The notes beneath the pieces were generated by a model. It did not search any database. It worked only from the letters and a program-made list of their open reading frames with translations, and was not told the origin of the DNA. Position numbers and translations under genes: made by a program. This document shows, piece by piece, positions 8,251-17,187 of a stretch of DNA of 64,000 nt. Source of the DNA: Actinocatenispora rupis. GTDB lineage: Bacteria; Actinomycetota; Actinomycetes; Mycobacteriales; Micromonosporaceae. The first letter of the stretch is position 1; every line of letters starts with the position of its first letter. The stretch spans positions 1 to 64,000 of the forward strand of contig NZ_BOMB01000004.1 of the NCBI RefSeq assembly GCF_016861975.1, written 5' to 3'.

Positions 8251-9591
8251 ATGTCCTTCGCATATGCCCGCCGCGACGTGTGGATCGTCGCCGCCTGCAC
8301 CGGCATCTCGTACGCCGGCGACTTCCTCGCCGAGACGGCGCTGACGCTGACGCTCCAGGAACGCGGCGCCTCCGGTACCGAGATCGCGGCGCTGCTGCTG
8401 GCGCTGATGGTGCCGATGGTCGTGCTGGCGCCGGTCGCGGGCCGCATCGCCGACCGGTACTCCAGCCGGGTGCTGCTGCCGCTGATCGGTTCGGCGCAGG
8501 CCGTGGTGTGCGTGGCGCTGGCGTACGTGACGGGGCCGGCGGCGGCGATCGGGCTGATGGCTCTGCTGGCGACCGGGCTCGCGGTGACCGGACCGACGCT
8601 GTCCGCGCTCGTACCGCAGATGGTCGATCGGGAACGGCTCCCCCGCGCCCAGGCGACGATCCAGACCGTCCGCGGCGTCGGCATCCTGCTCGGCCCGGCG
8701 CTCGCCGGACTCCTCGTCGGACGGTACGGCCAGGCGGTGCCGCTGCTCGTCGACGCCGCGAGCTTCCTCGCCGTCGTCGCCGCCGGCCTGTTCCTGCGTA
8801 CGGTGCGGCGCGGCGGGTCGCTGCGCGACGCCGGCACCGGCCGGGTACGCGGCGGCTTCGATCTGGTCCGCTCCGACCCGCTGCTGGTCGCCGCGCTGGT
8901 CCTGATCAGTGCCGGCATCGCGGCGGTGAGCTGCGACAACGTCGGCATGGTCTTCCTGGTACGCGACACCCTGCACGGCAGCGCCACCGCGTACGGGCTG
9001 CTCGGCGCGCTGTGGTCGGTGGCGGCGATCGTCGGCGGCTGGCTGCTCGGCCGGCGTACCCCCGGCGACCGCGGCCTGGTCACCCTCCTCGTCGCCGTCG
9101 TCGCCGTGTTCGGCCTGACGATGCTCGGCCTGGCCGCGGCGCGCTCGGTCGGCTGGCTCGTCCCCACGTACGTGATCGGCGGCCTCGCCAACGGCGGCCT
9201 CAACCTCGTCATCGGCGTACTCCTAGGCCGCCGCGTACCGGCGGGTGCCCGGGGCCGGGTCGGCGCGATCTTCGGCGGCGTCGTCAACGCCGGCACCATC
9301 ATCGGGTACGCCGGCGGCGGCCTGCTGCTGTCCGTCGTCGGCCCCCGTACTCTCTTCGCCGGCAGCGGTCTGGTCGCGCTGGGCGTCGTCGCGGCGCTCT
9401 GCGTCCCGGTACTCCGGATGGCCCGCCGCGCCACCACCGCCGACCCGGTCGCCGCCGCGACGATCACCGCCGCGCACCCGCACACCGCGGCCACCGGCGC
9501 CGCTGCGCACGCCGCCGACCCGGCCGGCGCGGACCGGGCGGGCATCGGGTCGGGTGTGGACGGACCGGGGGTCGCGCCGGCCGCGTCGTGA
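8251..9591 (+). CDS. Major facilitator superfamily (MFS) exporter
   Basis: 446 residues from ATG 8251; GTG at 8230 (VKDYFRN) is a reasonable alternative, since the 21 bases between are unusually AT-rich. There are twelve predicted membrane helices. After helix 2 comes the loop GRIADRYSSRVLLPL, the MFS motif A (G-x-x-x-D-R-x-x-R). The middle loop RRGGSLRDAGTGRVRGGFDLVRSDPLL joins the two halves. The tail of about 45 residues is Ala/His-rich and cytoplasmic. It resembles DHA3/enterobactin-exporter-like MFS proteins. Substrate unknown; no regulator adjacent. Confidence 0.9.
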   Translation: MSFAYARRDVWIVAACTGISYAGDFLAETALTLTLQERGASGTEIAALLLALMVPMVVLAPVAGRIADRYSSRVLLPLIGSAQAVVCVALAYVTGPAAAIGLMALLATGLAVTGPTLSALVPQMVDRERLPRAQATIQTVRGVGILLGPALAGLLVGRYGQAVPLLVDAASFLAVVAAGLFLRTVRRGGSLRDAGTGRVRGGFDLVRSDPLLVAALVLISAGIAAVSCDNVGMVFLVRDTLHGSATAYGLLGALWSVAAIVGGWLLGRRTPGDRGLVTLLVAVVAVFGLTMLGLAAARSVGWLVPTYVIGGLANGGLNLVIGVLLGRRVPAGARGRVGAIFGGVVNAGTIIGYAGGGLLLSVVGPRTLFAGSGLVALGVVAALCVPVLRMARRATTADPVAAATITAAHPHTAATGAAAHAADPAGADRAGIGSGVDGPGVAPAAS

Positions 9592-9693
9592 ACCGGCGCG
9601 ACACCGCCCGATGAGTTCCGCGCACCGGGCTCGTCGTACCTGGGACGGGACCTCGACGAACGGGACCTCGACGTACGGAAGGACACCGGCACC

Positions 9694-10098
9694 GTGAGCA
9701 CTGACACCGAGGAGATCCGCGGCCTGATCGAACGGTGGGCCGACGCGGTACACCGGGGCGACCTCGCCGCCGTCGTCGCCGGGCACGCCGCCGACGTGGT
9801 GATGTTCGACGTGCCGCCGCCGTACGAGGGGGTGCGCGGGCTGGCGGCCTACCGCGACACCTGGCCGCCGTTCTTCGCCTGGCAGGCGTCCGGCGCCACC
9901 TTCGACATCACCGAACTGGAGATCACCGCCGGCGAGGACGTCGCCTTCGCGTACGCGCTGCTGCGGTGCGGCACGGCCGACGAGTTCGCCGCGAACCCGG
10001 ACCTCCGGCTGCGGCTGACCCTCGGCCTCCGCCGCGAGAACGGCCGCTGGCTGATCACCCACGAGCACCACTCCTTCCCCCACCCGACCGACGCCTGA
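9694..10098 (+). CDS. SnoaL-like/NTF2-like (DUF4440-type) protein
   Basis: 134 residues from GTG 9694, preceded by GGAAGGA at 9677-9683. The opening EEIRGLIERWADAVHRGDLAAVVAGHAADVVMFDVPPPYEGVRGLAAY is the classic NTF2-like fold start (helix, D-x-V-x-F-D strand). The ending GLRRENGRWLITHEHHSFPHP gives the curved sheet. Such proteins act as small cyclases/isomerases, hydrolases or ligand-binding domains. No catalytic assignment is possible. 102 nt after the MFS gene, same strand. Confidence 0.85.
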   Translation: MSTDTEEIRGLIERWADAVHRGDLAAVVAGHAADVVMFDVPPPYEGVRGLAAYRDTWPPFFAWQASGATFDITELEITAGEDVAFAYALLRCGTADEFAANPDLRLRLTLGLRRENGRWLITHEHHSFPHPTDA

Positions 10099-10130
10099 CC
10101 CCGGCACGGGATCGACGACCGGAAACCCGT

Positions 10131-10155
10131 GGATCCGTTACTGAGCAAGGGATCC
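10131..10155. repeat. 25-nt interrupted palindrome, best-preserved copy
   Basis: Left arm GGATCCGTTA, loop CTGAG, right arm CAAGGGATCC, located 33 nt after the stop of the NTF2-like gene. In the rest of the 394-nt gap 10099-10492 I see only the inverted repeat at 10383-10411 and the ribosome binding site of the next gene. Confidence 0.7.
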
Positions 10156-10382
10156 GTCACGGCATCGGCGGCGTGTGGAGGCCGGCGCCCCGGCACCCGA
10201 ACGAGCGCGGGTCGAGTTACGGTGCCCGGTGGTGTGCCGTCGCGCCACCCTGCGGTCACCCGGACGCGGCGGCGACTCGCCGGCGACGCCGGTTCTGCGG
10301 TACCGTCCCGCACTGCCACCCCGTCCCGGCACGCCACCCATCCGGAGCCGTACGCCGGGAAGGACCGGCGGCATGGCGGAAC

Positions 10383-10411
10383 CGTCCCGCAAGCGTGCCG
10401 ACAGCGGGACG
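10383..10411. promoter_or_regulatory. Inverted repeat in leader of the LPXTG protein gene
   Basis: CGTCCCGC (10383-10390) and GCGGGACG (10404-10411) form an 8-bp perfect inverted repeat with a 13-nt loop, 80 nt before the GTG start at 10493. A second ACCGTCCCGCA block lies near 10300. It could be an attenuator or an operator; the sequence alone cannot decide. Confidence 0.35.
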
Positions 10412-10492
10412 AAAGCGCGGCGTGGTCCCCTTCCCGGACCCGGCGTACGACCGTGCGCCGTGGATTCCGCTGCACGAACGGAAGGACCCACT

Positions 10493-11845
10493 GTGTACCC
10501 AGCCGGTACGCCCCGACGCCCGGTGAGGTGGGCGGTCCGGGCCGCCGCCGCGGTCTTCGCGGTCGGCGCCGCCACGGCCGCCGCGCTGCCGGCCCACGCC
10601 GACCCGGCGGCGCTGCGGGTGGAGAACCCGCGCTCGTCCGGGCAGGTCGTCGACCCGGCCGACACGCCGTACCAGTACGCGCCGGCGGTGTTGGCCGAGA
10701 ACGGCCGGTACCGCATGTGGTGGTGTTCGCAGAGCCCCGCGGGCACCGCACCCGGCGACGACATCCTGTACGCCGAGGCGGACAGCCCGAACGGCCCGTT
10801 CCACGCGCCGGGCAGCGACAAGCCGTACCAGATCGTGTTCCAGAACGACGGGGGCGGCGGCTGGGACGGCCAGCACGTGTGCGACCCGTCCGTGGTGAAG
10901 GTCGGCGGCCGCTACCTGATGTACTTCTCGGGCGCGCCGGCCGACCACGGCCAGCAGCAGGGTTCGGAGACGAGCATCGGGGTCGCGGAGAGCGCCGACG
11001 GGATCAGCTGGCACGCGCTGTCCGGGTCGGCGATCGTGACGTCGGCGCACCAGCGGGACAACCACAACAACTACGGCGCCGGCCAGCCGAGCGTGACGTA
11101 CCGGGACGGCAAGATCTACCTGCTGTTCACGGACACCACGGCGGCGGGCGCGTTGCCGGCCAACGGCGCCGGCCAGTTCGCGTACCGGTCGGCGGATCCG
11201 ACGTTCGCCTCCGGTGTCGAGGTGGCGACGAAGGACGGGTGGCAGCCGCGGTCGGCGGCCAACGACCGGCAGTTCTCGGTGGCGAACGCGTTCAGCGCCG
11301 ACTGGCAGTACTCGGACGCGCTGTCGGCGCTGATCGTGGCGCACAACAACGATCCGGGCCGTACGACGCTGGACTTCCTGTCGGCCGACAACCCGGCCAC
11401 CGCGGCGTACGCGCCGGCGACGGTGCCGTCGGAGTGGTCGGAGGGCCCCGGCCTGGTGTCGACCGCGGACAAGCACGCGATCACCGGCGCCGCCTGCAAC
11501 CGGGTGCCGGTGGACGTCGTGCAGTCGACCGGGAAGAACAACGGCGCGCCGGCGACGCTCCGCCGGTTCGGCGCGGACGTCGTGTCCGACCGTACGTGTG
11601 ACAGCCCGAGCCCGACGCCGTCCGCGTCCGCGCCGGCCAGTACGTCGCCGAGCGCGTCGCCGAGCCACGCGCCGAGCAGCCCGGCGGCGCCCCGTAGCAG
11701 CAGTCCCGCGGCCGGTGGTGCCGGCGGCGGTGGCCTCCCCGTGACCGGCAGCCCGGTCGCGTACGTGTCGGCCGTCGGTGCGCTCCTGCTCGCCGCCGGT
11801 GCCGTCCTGTTCGTGATCGCCCGCCGGCGCCGCCGCGCCGCCTGA
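10493..11845 (+). CDS. Secreted LPXTG-anchored beta-propeller (glycosidase-like) protein
   Basis: 450 residues from GTG 10493, after GGAAGGA at 10480-10486. A Sec signal peptide (RRPVRWAVRAAAAVFAVGAATAAALPAHA) is followed by a ~360-residue region with repeats of the type YAPAVLAENGRYRMWWC, CDPSVVKVGGRYLMYFSG and GQPSVTYRDGKIYLLFTD. Each carries the D-P-x-V and Y-x-M/L-Y/F-x-S blades of GH43/GH62-type five-bladed propellers. A Ser/Pro/Ala linker then leads to LPVTG, a hydrophobic helix and an RRRRRAA tail: a sortase signal at about residues 415-450. It is predicted to be wall-attached and to bind or cleave polysaccharide. Catalytic acids are not identified with confidence. Confidence 0.85.
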   Translation: MYPAGTPRRPVRWAVRAAAAVFAVGAATAAALPAHADPAALRVENPRSSGQVVDPADTPYQYAPAVLAENGRYRMWWCSQSPAGTAPGDDILYAEADSPNGPFHAPGSDKPYQIVFQNDGGGGWDGQHVCDPSVVKVGGRYLMYFSGAPADHGQQQGSETSIGVAESADGISWHALSGSAIVTSAHQRDNHNNYGAGQPSVTYRDGKIYLLFTDTTAAGALPANGAGQFAYRSADPTFASGVEVATKDGWQPRSAANDRQFSVANAFSADWQYSDALSALIVAHNNDPGRTTLDFLSADNPATAAYAPATVPSEWSEGPGLVSTADKHAITGAACNRVPVDVVQSTGKNNGAPATLRRFGADVVSDRTCDSPSPTPSASAPASTSPSASPSHAPSSPAAPRSSSPAAGGAGGGGLPVTGSPVAYVSAVGALLLAAGAVLFVIARRRRRAA

Positions 11846-11858
11846 CCCGCACCACCCC

Positions 11859-11897
11859 GCCGCGTGGCCGGTACCCGTCGGGTGCCGGCCACGCGGC
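11859..11897. terminator. Bidirectional hairpin terminator
   Basis: Perfect 13-bp inverted repeat (arms 11859-11871 and 11885-11897, GCCGCGTGGCCGG type) with a 13-nt loop. It lies between the convergent LPXTG gene (stop 11845) and UvrA-like gene (stop 11907). Confidence 0.7.
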
Positions 11898-11906
11898 CGT
11901 CCGCGC

Positions 11907-14204
11907 TCAGCCGGTCGCGGCGCGCAGGTACCGGCCGGTGACGGAGCCGGGGTGGGCGGCGAGGCCGGCCGGCGGCCCGGCGTACACGACGGTGCCGCCG
12001 TCGGATCCGGCGCCGGGGCCGAGGTCGACGACGTGGTCGGCGTGCGCGACGACACGCAGGTCGTGCTCGACGAGTACGAGGGTGGCGCCGGCGTCGACTA
12101 GTTCGTCGCAGAGTACGAGGAGGCGGTCGACGTCGGTGGCGTGCAGCCCGGCGGTCGGCTCGTCGAGGACGAGCCGCAGGTCGTCGCCCGGTCCGGTGTC
12201 GGCGAGGTGGCGGGCGAGGAGCAGCCGCTGGCGTTCGCCGCCGGAGAGGGTGTCGAGGCCGCGCCCGATCGCCAGGTACCCGAGGCCGACCCTGTCCAGC
12301 CAGCGCAGCCGGCGTACCAGGTCGGGATGGTCGGCGAGCAGCTCGGCGGCGACCGCCGGGGTACTCGCGAGCAGGTCGGCGATGCTGCGGCCGTGCAGGG
12401 TGGCGCCGAGCGCGGTCGGGTTGAAGCGGGTGCCGCCGCAGGCGTCGCAGCCGGTACGGACGTCGTCGAGGAACGCGAGGTCGGTGACGATCACGCCGGT
12501 GCCGCGGCAGACGGGGCAGGCGCCGCGGCCGTTGGCGCTGAACCAGGACGGGTGCAGGCCGGTGGCCCGGGCGTACGCGGCGCGCGCGGGTTCGGCGACG
12601 CCGAGCGCGGTGGCCGGCGTGGACCGTACGCCGCCGCGCAGCGGTGCCTGGTCGACGACGACGAACCCGGGGTGCTGGCGCGGCAGTTCGCCGGCCATCA
12701 GGGTCGACTTGCCGGAGCCGGCGACCCCGGTGACCGCGGTGAGCACCCCGAGGGGTACGTCGACGGTCACGTCCCGCAGGTTGTGGCTGCCGGCGTGCTC
12801 GACCGTCACGTACCCGCGGGCGGGTCGGGGGTGGCGGCCGAGCCGCAGCGGGGCGCGCAGCATCCGCCCGGTCGCGGTGTCCGTCGCGGCCAGATCCCTT
12901 GGTACGCCGGCGAACTGGACGTGCCCGCCGCCGCTGCCGCCGGTCGGGCCGAGGTCGATCACGTGGTCGGCGGCGGTGACGACCGCGGGGTGGTGCTCGA
13001 CGACGAGGACCGTGTTGTGCGCGTCCCGCAGGCGCGCCAGCAGGTCCAGCAGCCGGCGTACGTCGTGTGGGTGCAGGCCGGTGGCGGGCTCGTCGAAGAC
13101 GTAGCAGACGTCGCTGAGCGCGCTGCCCAGCTGCCGTACGATCTTGACCCGCTGCGCCTCGCCGCCGGACAGCGTCGCCGATTCCCGCGCCAGGCTCAGG
13201 TATCCGAGGCCCACGGAGACGAGCGCGTCGAGGCGTTCGGTCACGGCGCGGACCAGCGGCGCCACCTCCGGCTGCCGTACGGCGGCGACCACGTCGCGCA
13301 GCTCGACCAGCGGCAGCGCCGACCAGTCGGCGATCGAGCGGCCGTCGACGAGGCTGGCGCGGGCCGCCGCGTTGAGCCGGGTACCGGCACAGTCCGGGCA
13401 GGTACCGCGGGTCACGACGGCGGCGAGCCCGCGCCGCTCGTCGTCGGTCAGCCGGGACGGCGTGCGCCGCAGGTACGTGTCGCGCAGCCGCGGCACGATC
13501 CCGTCGAACCTCCCGTGCCCCGGGTACTCCGGGTCGGGGTCGGTGAGCCGCAGCCCCTGCGCGTACAGGAGCGTCTCGACGGTGGCGGCCGGCAGCTCCG
13601 CCAGCGGTACGCCGGGGTCGGCGAGACCGGAGTGCACCAGCCGCTTCCACCGGTACGTACCGGGGGCGAAGGTGGGGAAGCGGACCGCGCCGTCCCGCAG
13701 GCTCCGCGTACGGTCGAGGAGCCGGTCCAGGTCGATGTCGTCGACCACGCCCAGCCCCTCGCACCGCTTGCACATCCCCGCCGGATCGTTGAACGAGTAC
13801 GCCGGGGTGAAGCCGGCGGACGGCGTACCGGCGCGGGAGAACAGCAGGCGCAGCAGCGGCGCGAGGTCGCTCGCGGTACCGACGGTGGAGCGGGCGTTGC
13901 CGGTGAACCGCCGCTGGTCGACGATCGTGGTGAAGACCAGCCCGTCGATCCGGTCCACGTCGGCCGGCGGGTGCTGCGGCAGCCGGTTCCGTACGAACGT
14001 CGGGTAGGTCGCGGTGACCAGGCGTTCGGCCTCGGCGGCGATCGTGTCGAACGCCAGCGACGACTTCCCCGACCCGGAGACGCCCGTGAACACGGTCAAC
14101 CGGTGCTTCGGGACGCGCACCGACACGTCCCGCAGGTTGTGGGTCCGGGCGCCCTCCACCGTGATCCACCGGTCGCGCCCGGCCGTTCGTTCCTCGTCCG
14201 TCAT
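11907..14204 (-). CDS. UvrA-like double ABC ATPase (UvrA2/DrrC class)
   Basis: 765 residues, against about 950 for true UvrA. There are two ABC modules: Walker A GVSGSGKSS (about 41-49) and GVAGSGKST; signatures LSGGEAQRVK and LSGGERQRL; Walker B VCYVFDEPATGLHP and LVLDEPTAGLHA. C-x-x-C pairs CKRCEGLG, CPDCAGTRLN, CPVCRGTGV and CDACGGTRFN keep the zinc modules. The shorter length suggests that the UvrB-binding region is reduced, as in class II/III UvrA paralogues linked to resistance to DNA-intercalating antibiotics. Nucleotide-excision repair proper is therefore unlikely. Divergent from a WYL regulator 60 nt away. Confidence 0.9.
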   Translation of the reverse strand: MTDEERTAGRDRWITVEGARTHNLRDVSVRVPKHRLTVFTGVSGSGKSSLAFDTIAAEAERLVTATYPTFVRNRLPQHPPADVDRIDGLVFTTIVDQRRFTGNARSTVGTASDLAPLLRLLFSRAGTPSAGFTPAYSFNDPAGMCKRCEGLGVVDDIDLDRLLDRTRSLRDGAVRFPTFAPGTYRWKRLVHSGLADPGVPLAELPAATVETLLYAQGLRLTDPDPEYPGHGRFDGIVPRLRDTYLRRTPSRLTDDERRGLAAVVTRGTCPDCAGTRLNAAARASLVDGRSIADWSALPLVELRDVVAAVRQPEVAPLVRAVTERLDALVSVGLGYLSLARESATLSGGEAQRVKIVRQLGSALSDVCYVFDEPATGLHPHDVRRLLDLLARLRDAHNTVLVVEHHPAVVTAADHVIDLGPTGGSGGGHVQFAGVPRDLAATDTATGRMLRAPLRLGRHPRPARGYVTVEHAGSHNLRDVTVDVPLGVLTAVTGVAGSGKSTLMAGELPRQHPGFVVVDQAPLRGGVRSTPATALGVAEPARAAYARATGLHPSWFSANGRGACPVCRGTGVIVTDLAFLDDVRTGCDACGGTRFNPTALGATLHGRSIADLLASTPAVAAELLADHPDLVRRLRWLDRVGLGYLAIGRGLDTLSGGERQRLLLARHLADTGPGDDLRLVLDEPTAGLHATDVDRLLVLCDELVDAGATLVLVEHDLRVVAHADHVVDLGPGAGSDGGTVVYAGPPAGLAAHPGSVTGRYLRAATG

Positions 14205-14236
14205 GCCCGCGACGCTACGATCGGATGTGGCCGGAA

Positions 14237-14249
14237 AGTTGCCACAACT
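14237..14249. promoter_or_regulatory. Palindrome in uvrA-like/WYL intergenic region
   Basis: AGTTG-CCA-CAACT at 14237-14249, a perfect 5-bp inverted repeat, in the only 60 nt separating the divergent UvrA-like (start 14204) and WYL (start 14265) genes. Candidate operator for the WYL regulator. Confidence 0.45.
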
Positions 14250-14264
14250 CGAAACGGAGGCGCC

Positions 14265-15257
14265 GTGACCGCGCCACGGGAACGGATGCTGCGCCTGCTG
14301 TCGCTGCTCCAGTCCGGCCGGCGCTGGCCCGCCGCCGAGCTGGCCACCGCGATGGGCGTACCCGCACGCACGTTGCGGCGCGACCTCGACCAGCTCCGCA
14401 CCCTGGGGTACCCGGTGCGCAGCGCGCGCGGGCCGGGCGGCCACTACCGGCTGGCGGCCGGCGCCGCGCTGCCACCGCTCATGCTCGCCGACGACGAGGC
14501 GATCGCGACCGTACTGGGGTTGAGCCTCGCCGCGGCCGGCGGTACCGGGATCGACCTCGCCGCCGAGTCCGCCGACCGGGCCGCCGCCAAGCTGCGCCGC
14601 ATCCTGCCCGCGGGCCTGCGCCGCCGCACCGACGAGGTACTCGCCGCCGTCGAGTTCGGCCGCAGCGAGCAGCCCGCCGCCGCCCCCGACGTACTCGGCG
14701 TGGTGGCGTCGGCGGTCGCGGCGCGCCGGTGCCTGTCCTTCGCGTACCGGGGGAAGGCGGGGACGTCGCGGCGGACGGTGGAGCCGGTCCGCCTCGTCCG
14801 GGTACGCCAGCGCTGGTACCTGTACGCGTGGGACCGGGACCGGCGCGACTGGCGCAGCTTCCGGCTGGACCGCCTCGACGGGCCGGAGCGGACGGGCACG
14901 GCGTTCCAGCCGCGCCCGCTGCCCACCGACGACCTCGCCGGGCACCTCCGGGACCGGTTCGTGGGCTCGCGGACGGTCCGCGTCGTGCTGACCCTGGACA
15001 CCGACGTGCGGGACGCGGCCGCGCGGCTGCACCGGGTCGACGGCACCCTGGAGGCCGTCGACGACCACACCTGCCGGTACGTCGCGTACGTCGACTCGTA
15101 CGAGTGGCTGACGGTGGTGTTGACGTTGACCGACGTGGCGTTCCGGGTGGTGGAGCCGGACGCGTTCCGCGCGCACCTGGCGCGTACGGCCCGGCGGTTG
15201 CTCGACGCCACGGACCGCGACCACGCGGCGGTACCGGCGGATAGGCTCGGGCGGTGA
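14265..15257 (+). CDS. WYL-domain transcriptional regulator (YafY-like)
   Basis: 330 residues from GTG 14265, preceded by GGAGG. The N-terminal HTH_11 is [44 protein letters not shown]. The WYL domain centres on [11 protein letters not shown]...[20 protein letters not shown]; the signature here is WYLYAWD. A C-terminal WCX-type extension begins at about residue 240 ([13 protein letters not shown]). WYL domains bind nucleic-acid or nucleotide ligands and often report DNA damage. That fits the divergent UvrA-like ATPase. Its stop overlaps the GTG start of the next gene by 4 nt, so those two are co-translated. Confidence 0.9.
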   Translation: MTAPRERMLRLLSLLQSGRRWPAAELATAMGVPARTLRRDLDQLRTLGYPVRSARGPGGHYRLAAGAALPPLMLADDEAIATVLGLSLAAAGGTGIDLAAESADRAAAKLRRILPAGLRRRTDEVLAAVEFGRSEQPAAAPDVLGVVASAVAARRCLSFAYRGKAGTSRRTVEPVRLVRVRQRWYLYAWDRDRRDWRSFRLDRLDGPERTGTAFQPRPLPTDDLAGHLRDRFVGSRTVRVVLTLDTDVRDAAARLHRVDGTLEAVDDHTCRYVAYVDSYEWLTVVLTLTDVAFRVVEPDAFRAHLARTARRLLDATDRDHAAVPADRLGR

Positions 15258-15889
15258 CCGGTCGGATGCCTCTGGCGGCGGTACCCCGGCTCGCCGGTGC
15301 GGTGGTCGGCGGTGCGCTCGTCGGGGTGCTCGTCGGCCTGCTCGTCGACGTACCGCTGGGGGTGCTGTCGGCGGTGGCGGTCGCGCAGACCCTGTTCGTG
15401 GTGTCCGGCTGGGCGGTGCTGTGGCCGCTGGACGCCGACGCCACCCGGCAGAACGTCGGCCGGGAGGACTTCCGCCCTGCGCTGGAGGAGATCGCCGTCC
15501 TCAGCGTCGCGCTGTGCGGGCTCGCCGGGATCGCGGTGCTGCTGTTCTTCGGCGGGTACCGCGACGGTCGGTCGGCCGCCGCGCTCGCGCTGGCCGGCGT
15601 GTTCATGGCCTGGGCCGCCCTGCACCTCATGTACGCCACGCGGTACGCGTACCTGTACTACCTGGGTGCGGCGGGCGGCATCAACTTCAACAGCGACGAG
15701 GCGCCCGCCTTCCGCGACTTCCTGTACTTCAGCTACAACCTCGGCATGACCTACCAGGTCTCCGACACGTCCGTGTCGAGCAGCTGGATCCGCGCCGTCG
15801 CGCTGCGGCACTGCCTGCTGTCGTACGTGTTCGGCACGAGCATCCTCGCCACGGCCATCAACCTCGTCGTCGGCATCGTCAACCACTGA
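15254..15889 (+). CDS. DUF1345 family membrane protein
   Basis: 211 residues from GTG 15254, overlapping the WYL stop (GTGA). There are five predicted membrane helices. The motifs [19 protein letters not shown] and [24 protein letters not shown] are highly characteristic of DUF1345, an inner-membrane family of unknown function with a conserved F-x-Y-x-S-x-x-x-G-x-T-x-x-x-S-D block. It is operonic with the WYL regulator. Confidence 0.88.
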   Translation: MTGRMPLAAVPRLAGAVVGGALVGVLVGLLVDVPLGVLSAVAVAQTLFVVSGWAVLWPLDADATRQNVGREDFRPALEEIAVLSVALCGLAGIAVLLFFGGYRDGRSAAALALAGVFMAWAALHLMYATRYAYLYYLGAAGGINFNSDEAPAFRDFLYFSYNLGMTYQVSDTSVSSSWIRAVALRHCLLSYVFGTSILATAINLVVGIVNH

Positions 15890-15897
15890 CCTGCCGG

Positions 15898-15934
15898 TAG
15901 ACACTGTCTGCTCGACCGTGATAGACACTGTCTA
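15898..15934. promoter_or_regulatory. Two tandem 13-bp operators
   Basis: TAGACACTGTCTG (15898-15910) and TAGACACTGTCTA (15922-15934), the second a perfect TAGACA-C-TGTCTA palindrome. They are 24 bp apart centre to centre, just before the hydrolase gene at 15984. The form fits a TetR-type dimer site. No regulator gene adjoins it apart from the WYL protein upstream. Confidence 0.6.
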
Positions 15935-15983
15935 CCGCCACGGCCGTGCCCGGAAACCGTTCGGGCGACAGGGAAGGAACGGC

Positions 15984-16640
15984 GTGCACGACCTCGTCTG
16001 CCTGCACGGTGCGACCAGCGGTCCGGCCACCTGGGAGCCGCTGCGCGCCGGCCTGACCGCCCTCGGGTACCGGCCGCACTGCCCGACGCTGCTCGGCCAC
16101 CACGACGCCGGGCGCCGCGACACGTACCCGCTGGAGGCGTTCCGCGATCAGGTGTTCGGCGAGCTGGACCGGCTGGGCCCGGCGCCGGTCACCCTCGTCG
16201 GCCACTCGCTCGGCGCCGTCGTCGCCACCCTGGTCGCCGCCGCACGGCCCGAACGCGTCGCACGCCTCGTCCTGGAGGAACTCCCGGTACTCCGGCGCGA
16301 CGCCGGCGACGGTCCCCCGGTCCGCAGCCGCCGCACCGGACTCGCGCTCCGGGCGTACGCGAGGGTGCGGCCGGGTCGGGTCGATCCGCGGCTGGCGCGC
16401 GACGTGCTCGCCGCGTTGCGCGCGCCCAGCCCGGACTGGTGGCGCGGCCTCGCCCGGATCACCGCACCGACGCTGCTGATCACCGGCGGCGACGCCAGCC
16501 ACCTCGACCAGTCCCGGTACGCACTCGTCGAGCGGGCCGTCGGTGACGCGTCCGTCGTCACGGTCGACGTCGGGCACCGGGTGCACAGCCGGGCCCCGGA
16601 ACGCTGGCTGGCCGCGGTCACCGCGTTCCTCCCGCACTGA
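15984..16640 (+). CDS. Alpha/beta hydrolase
   Basis: 218 residues from GTG 15984, which follows GGAAGGAAC; the longer frame from 15918 would run through the operator palindrome. The start VHDLVCLHGATSGPATWEPL gives the oxyanion H-G motif. VTLVGHSLGAVVATLVA holds the nucleophile serine in G-H-S-L-G. PTLLITGGDASHLD supplies the acid region and VDVGHRVHSRAPERW the catalytic histidine. This is a complete triad, of serine esterase or related type. Substrate unknown. The tandem operators directly upstream suggest tight control. Confidence 0.88.
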   Translation: MHDLVCLHGATSGPATWEPLRAGLTALGYRPHCPTLLGHHDAGRRDTYPLEAFRDQVFGELDRLGPAPVTLVGHSLGAVVATLVAAARPERVARLVLEELPVLRRDAGDGPPVRSRRTGLALRAYARVRPGRVDPRLARDVLAALRAPSPDWWRGLARITAPTLLITGGDASHLDQSRYALVERAVGDASVVTVDVGHRVHSRAPERWLAAVTAFLPH

Positions 16641-16845
16641 CCCGCCCGGTCAGGCGGCACGGTGGCCGATCAGCACGTCGAACACCGGACTGGCGGCGGT
16701 CGGGGCGATCTGGCGGCGTGCCGCGCCGTCCGGTCCGTCGTCATCTGGAGGAACGACCACTTATCGGTGTCTTGTCACGACTCATCTCGCTCTCCGTCGT
16801 TGGTCCCGTGACGTTGTGGGGTTTTCGGCACCATGGAGGAACGAC

Positions 16846-17187
16846 GTGGTCAGCGGCACCATGCACCGGCGGGCGGTACCCGAACCGGACCATGCCGGGC
16901 TCGGCGACGACCCGCGCTTCGTCCAGTTGCGCTCCCGGTTCCGGCGCTTCGTGTTCCCGGTCGCGGCGGCGTTCCTCGGCTGGTACCTGCTGTACGTGGT
17001 GCTCTCCGCGTTCGCCCGGGACCTGCTCGGCATCCGCGTGTACGGCAGCGTCAACGTGGCGCTGGTGTTCGGGCTGCTGCAGTTCGTGACCACGTTCGTC
17101 GTGGCGCTCCGGTACGCGCGCTTCGCCCGGACCCGGCTCGACCCGCTCGCCGCCGAGCTCGCGGACACCGCGGCCGGTGACCGGTGA
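16846..17187 (+). CDS. DUF485 family membrane protein (YjcH-like)
   Basis: 113 residues from GTG 16846, with GGAGGA at 16835-16840. Two membrane helices: FVFPVAAAFLGWYLLYVVLSAF and VNVALVFGLLQFVTTFVVALRYARFA. The R-F-x-F-P and Y-V-x-L-S-x-F-A motifs are diagnostic of DUF485. In bacteria DUF485 genes almost always precede an ActP-like acetate/cation symporter, as here, where the downstream gene overlaps by 4 nt. Likely a small accessory subunit of the symporter. Confidence 0.9.
   Translation: MVSGTMHRRAVPEPDHAGLGDDPRFVQLRSRFRRFVFPVAAAFLGWYLLYVVLSAFARDLLGIRVYGSVNVALVFGLLQFVTTFVVALRYARFARTRLDPLAAELADTAAGDR

Noticed and set aside
10175-10492. N-terminal extension of the LPXTG protein to an upstream start
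   Set aside because: It would bury the signal peptide; GTG 10493 has a well-placed GGAAGGA site.
12892-12916. Apparent 25-nt palindrome copy in the uvrA-like gene (GATCCCTTG-GTACG-CCGGCGA)
   Set aside because: It encodes the GVPRDLA stretch following the Walker B/switch region, which is normal UvrA-family sequence; the arms do not pair well.
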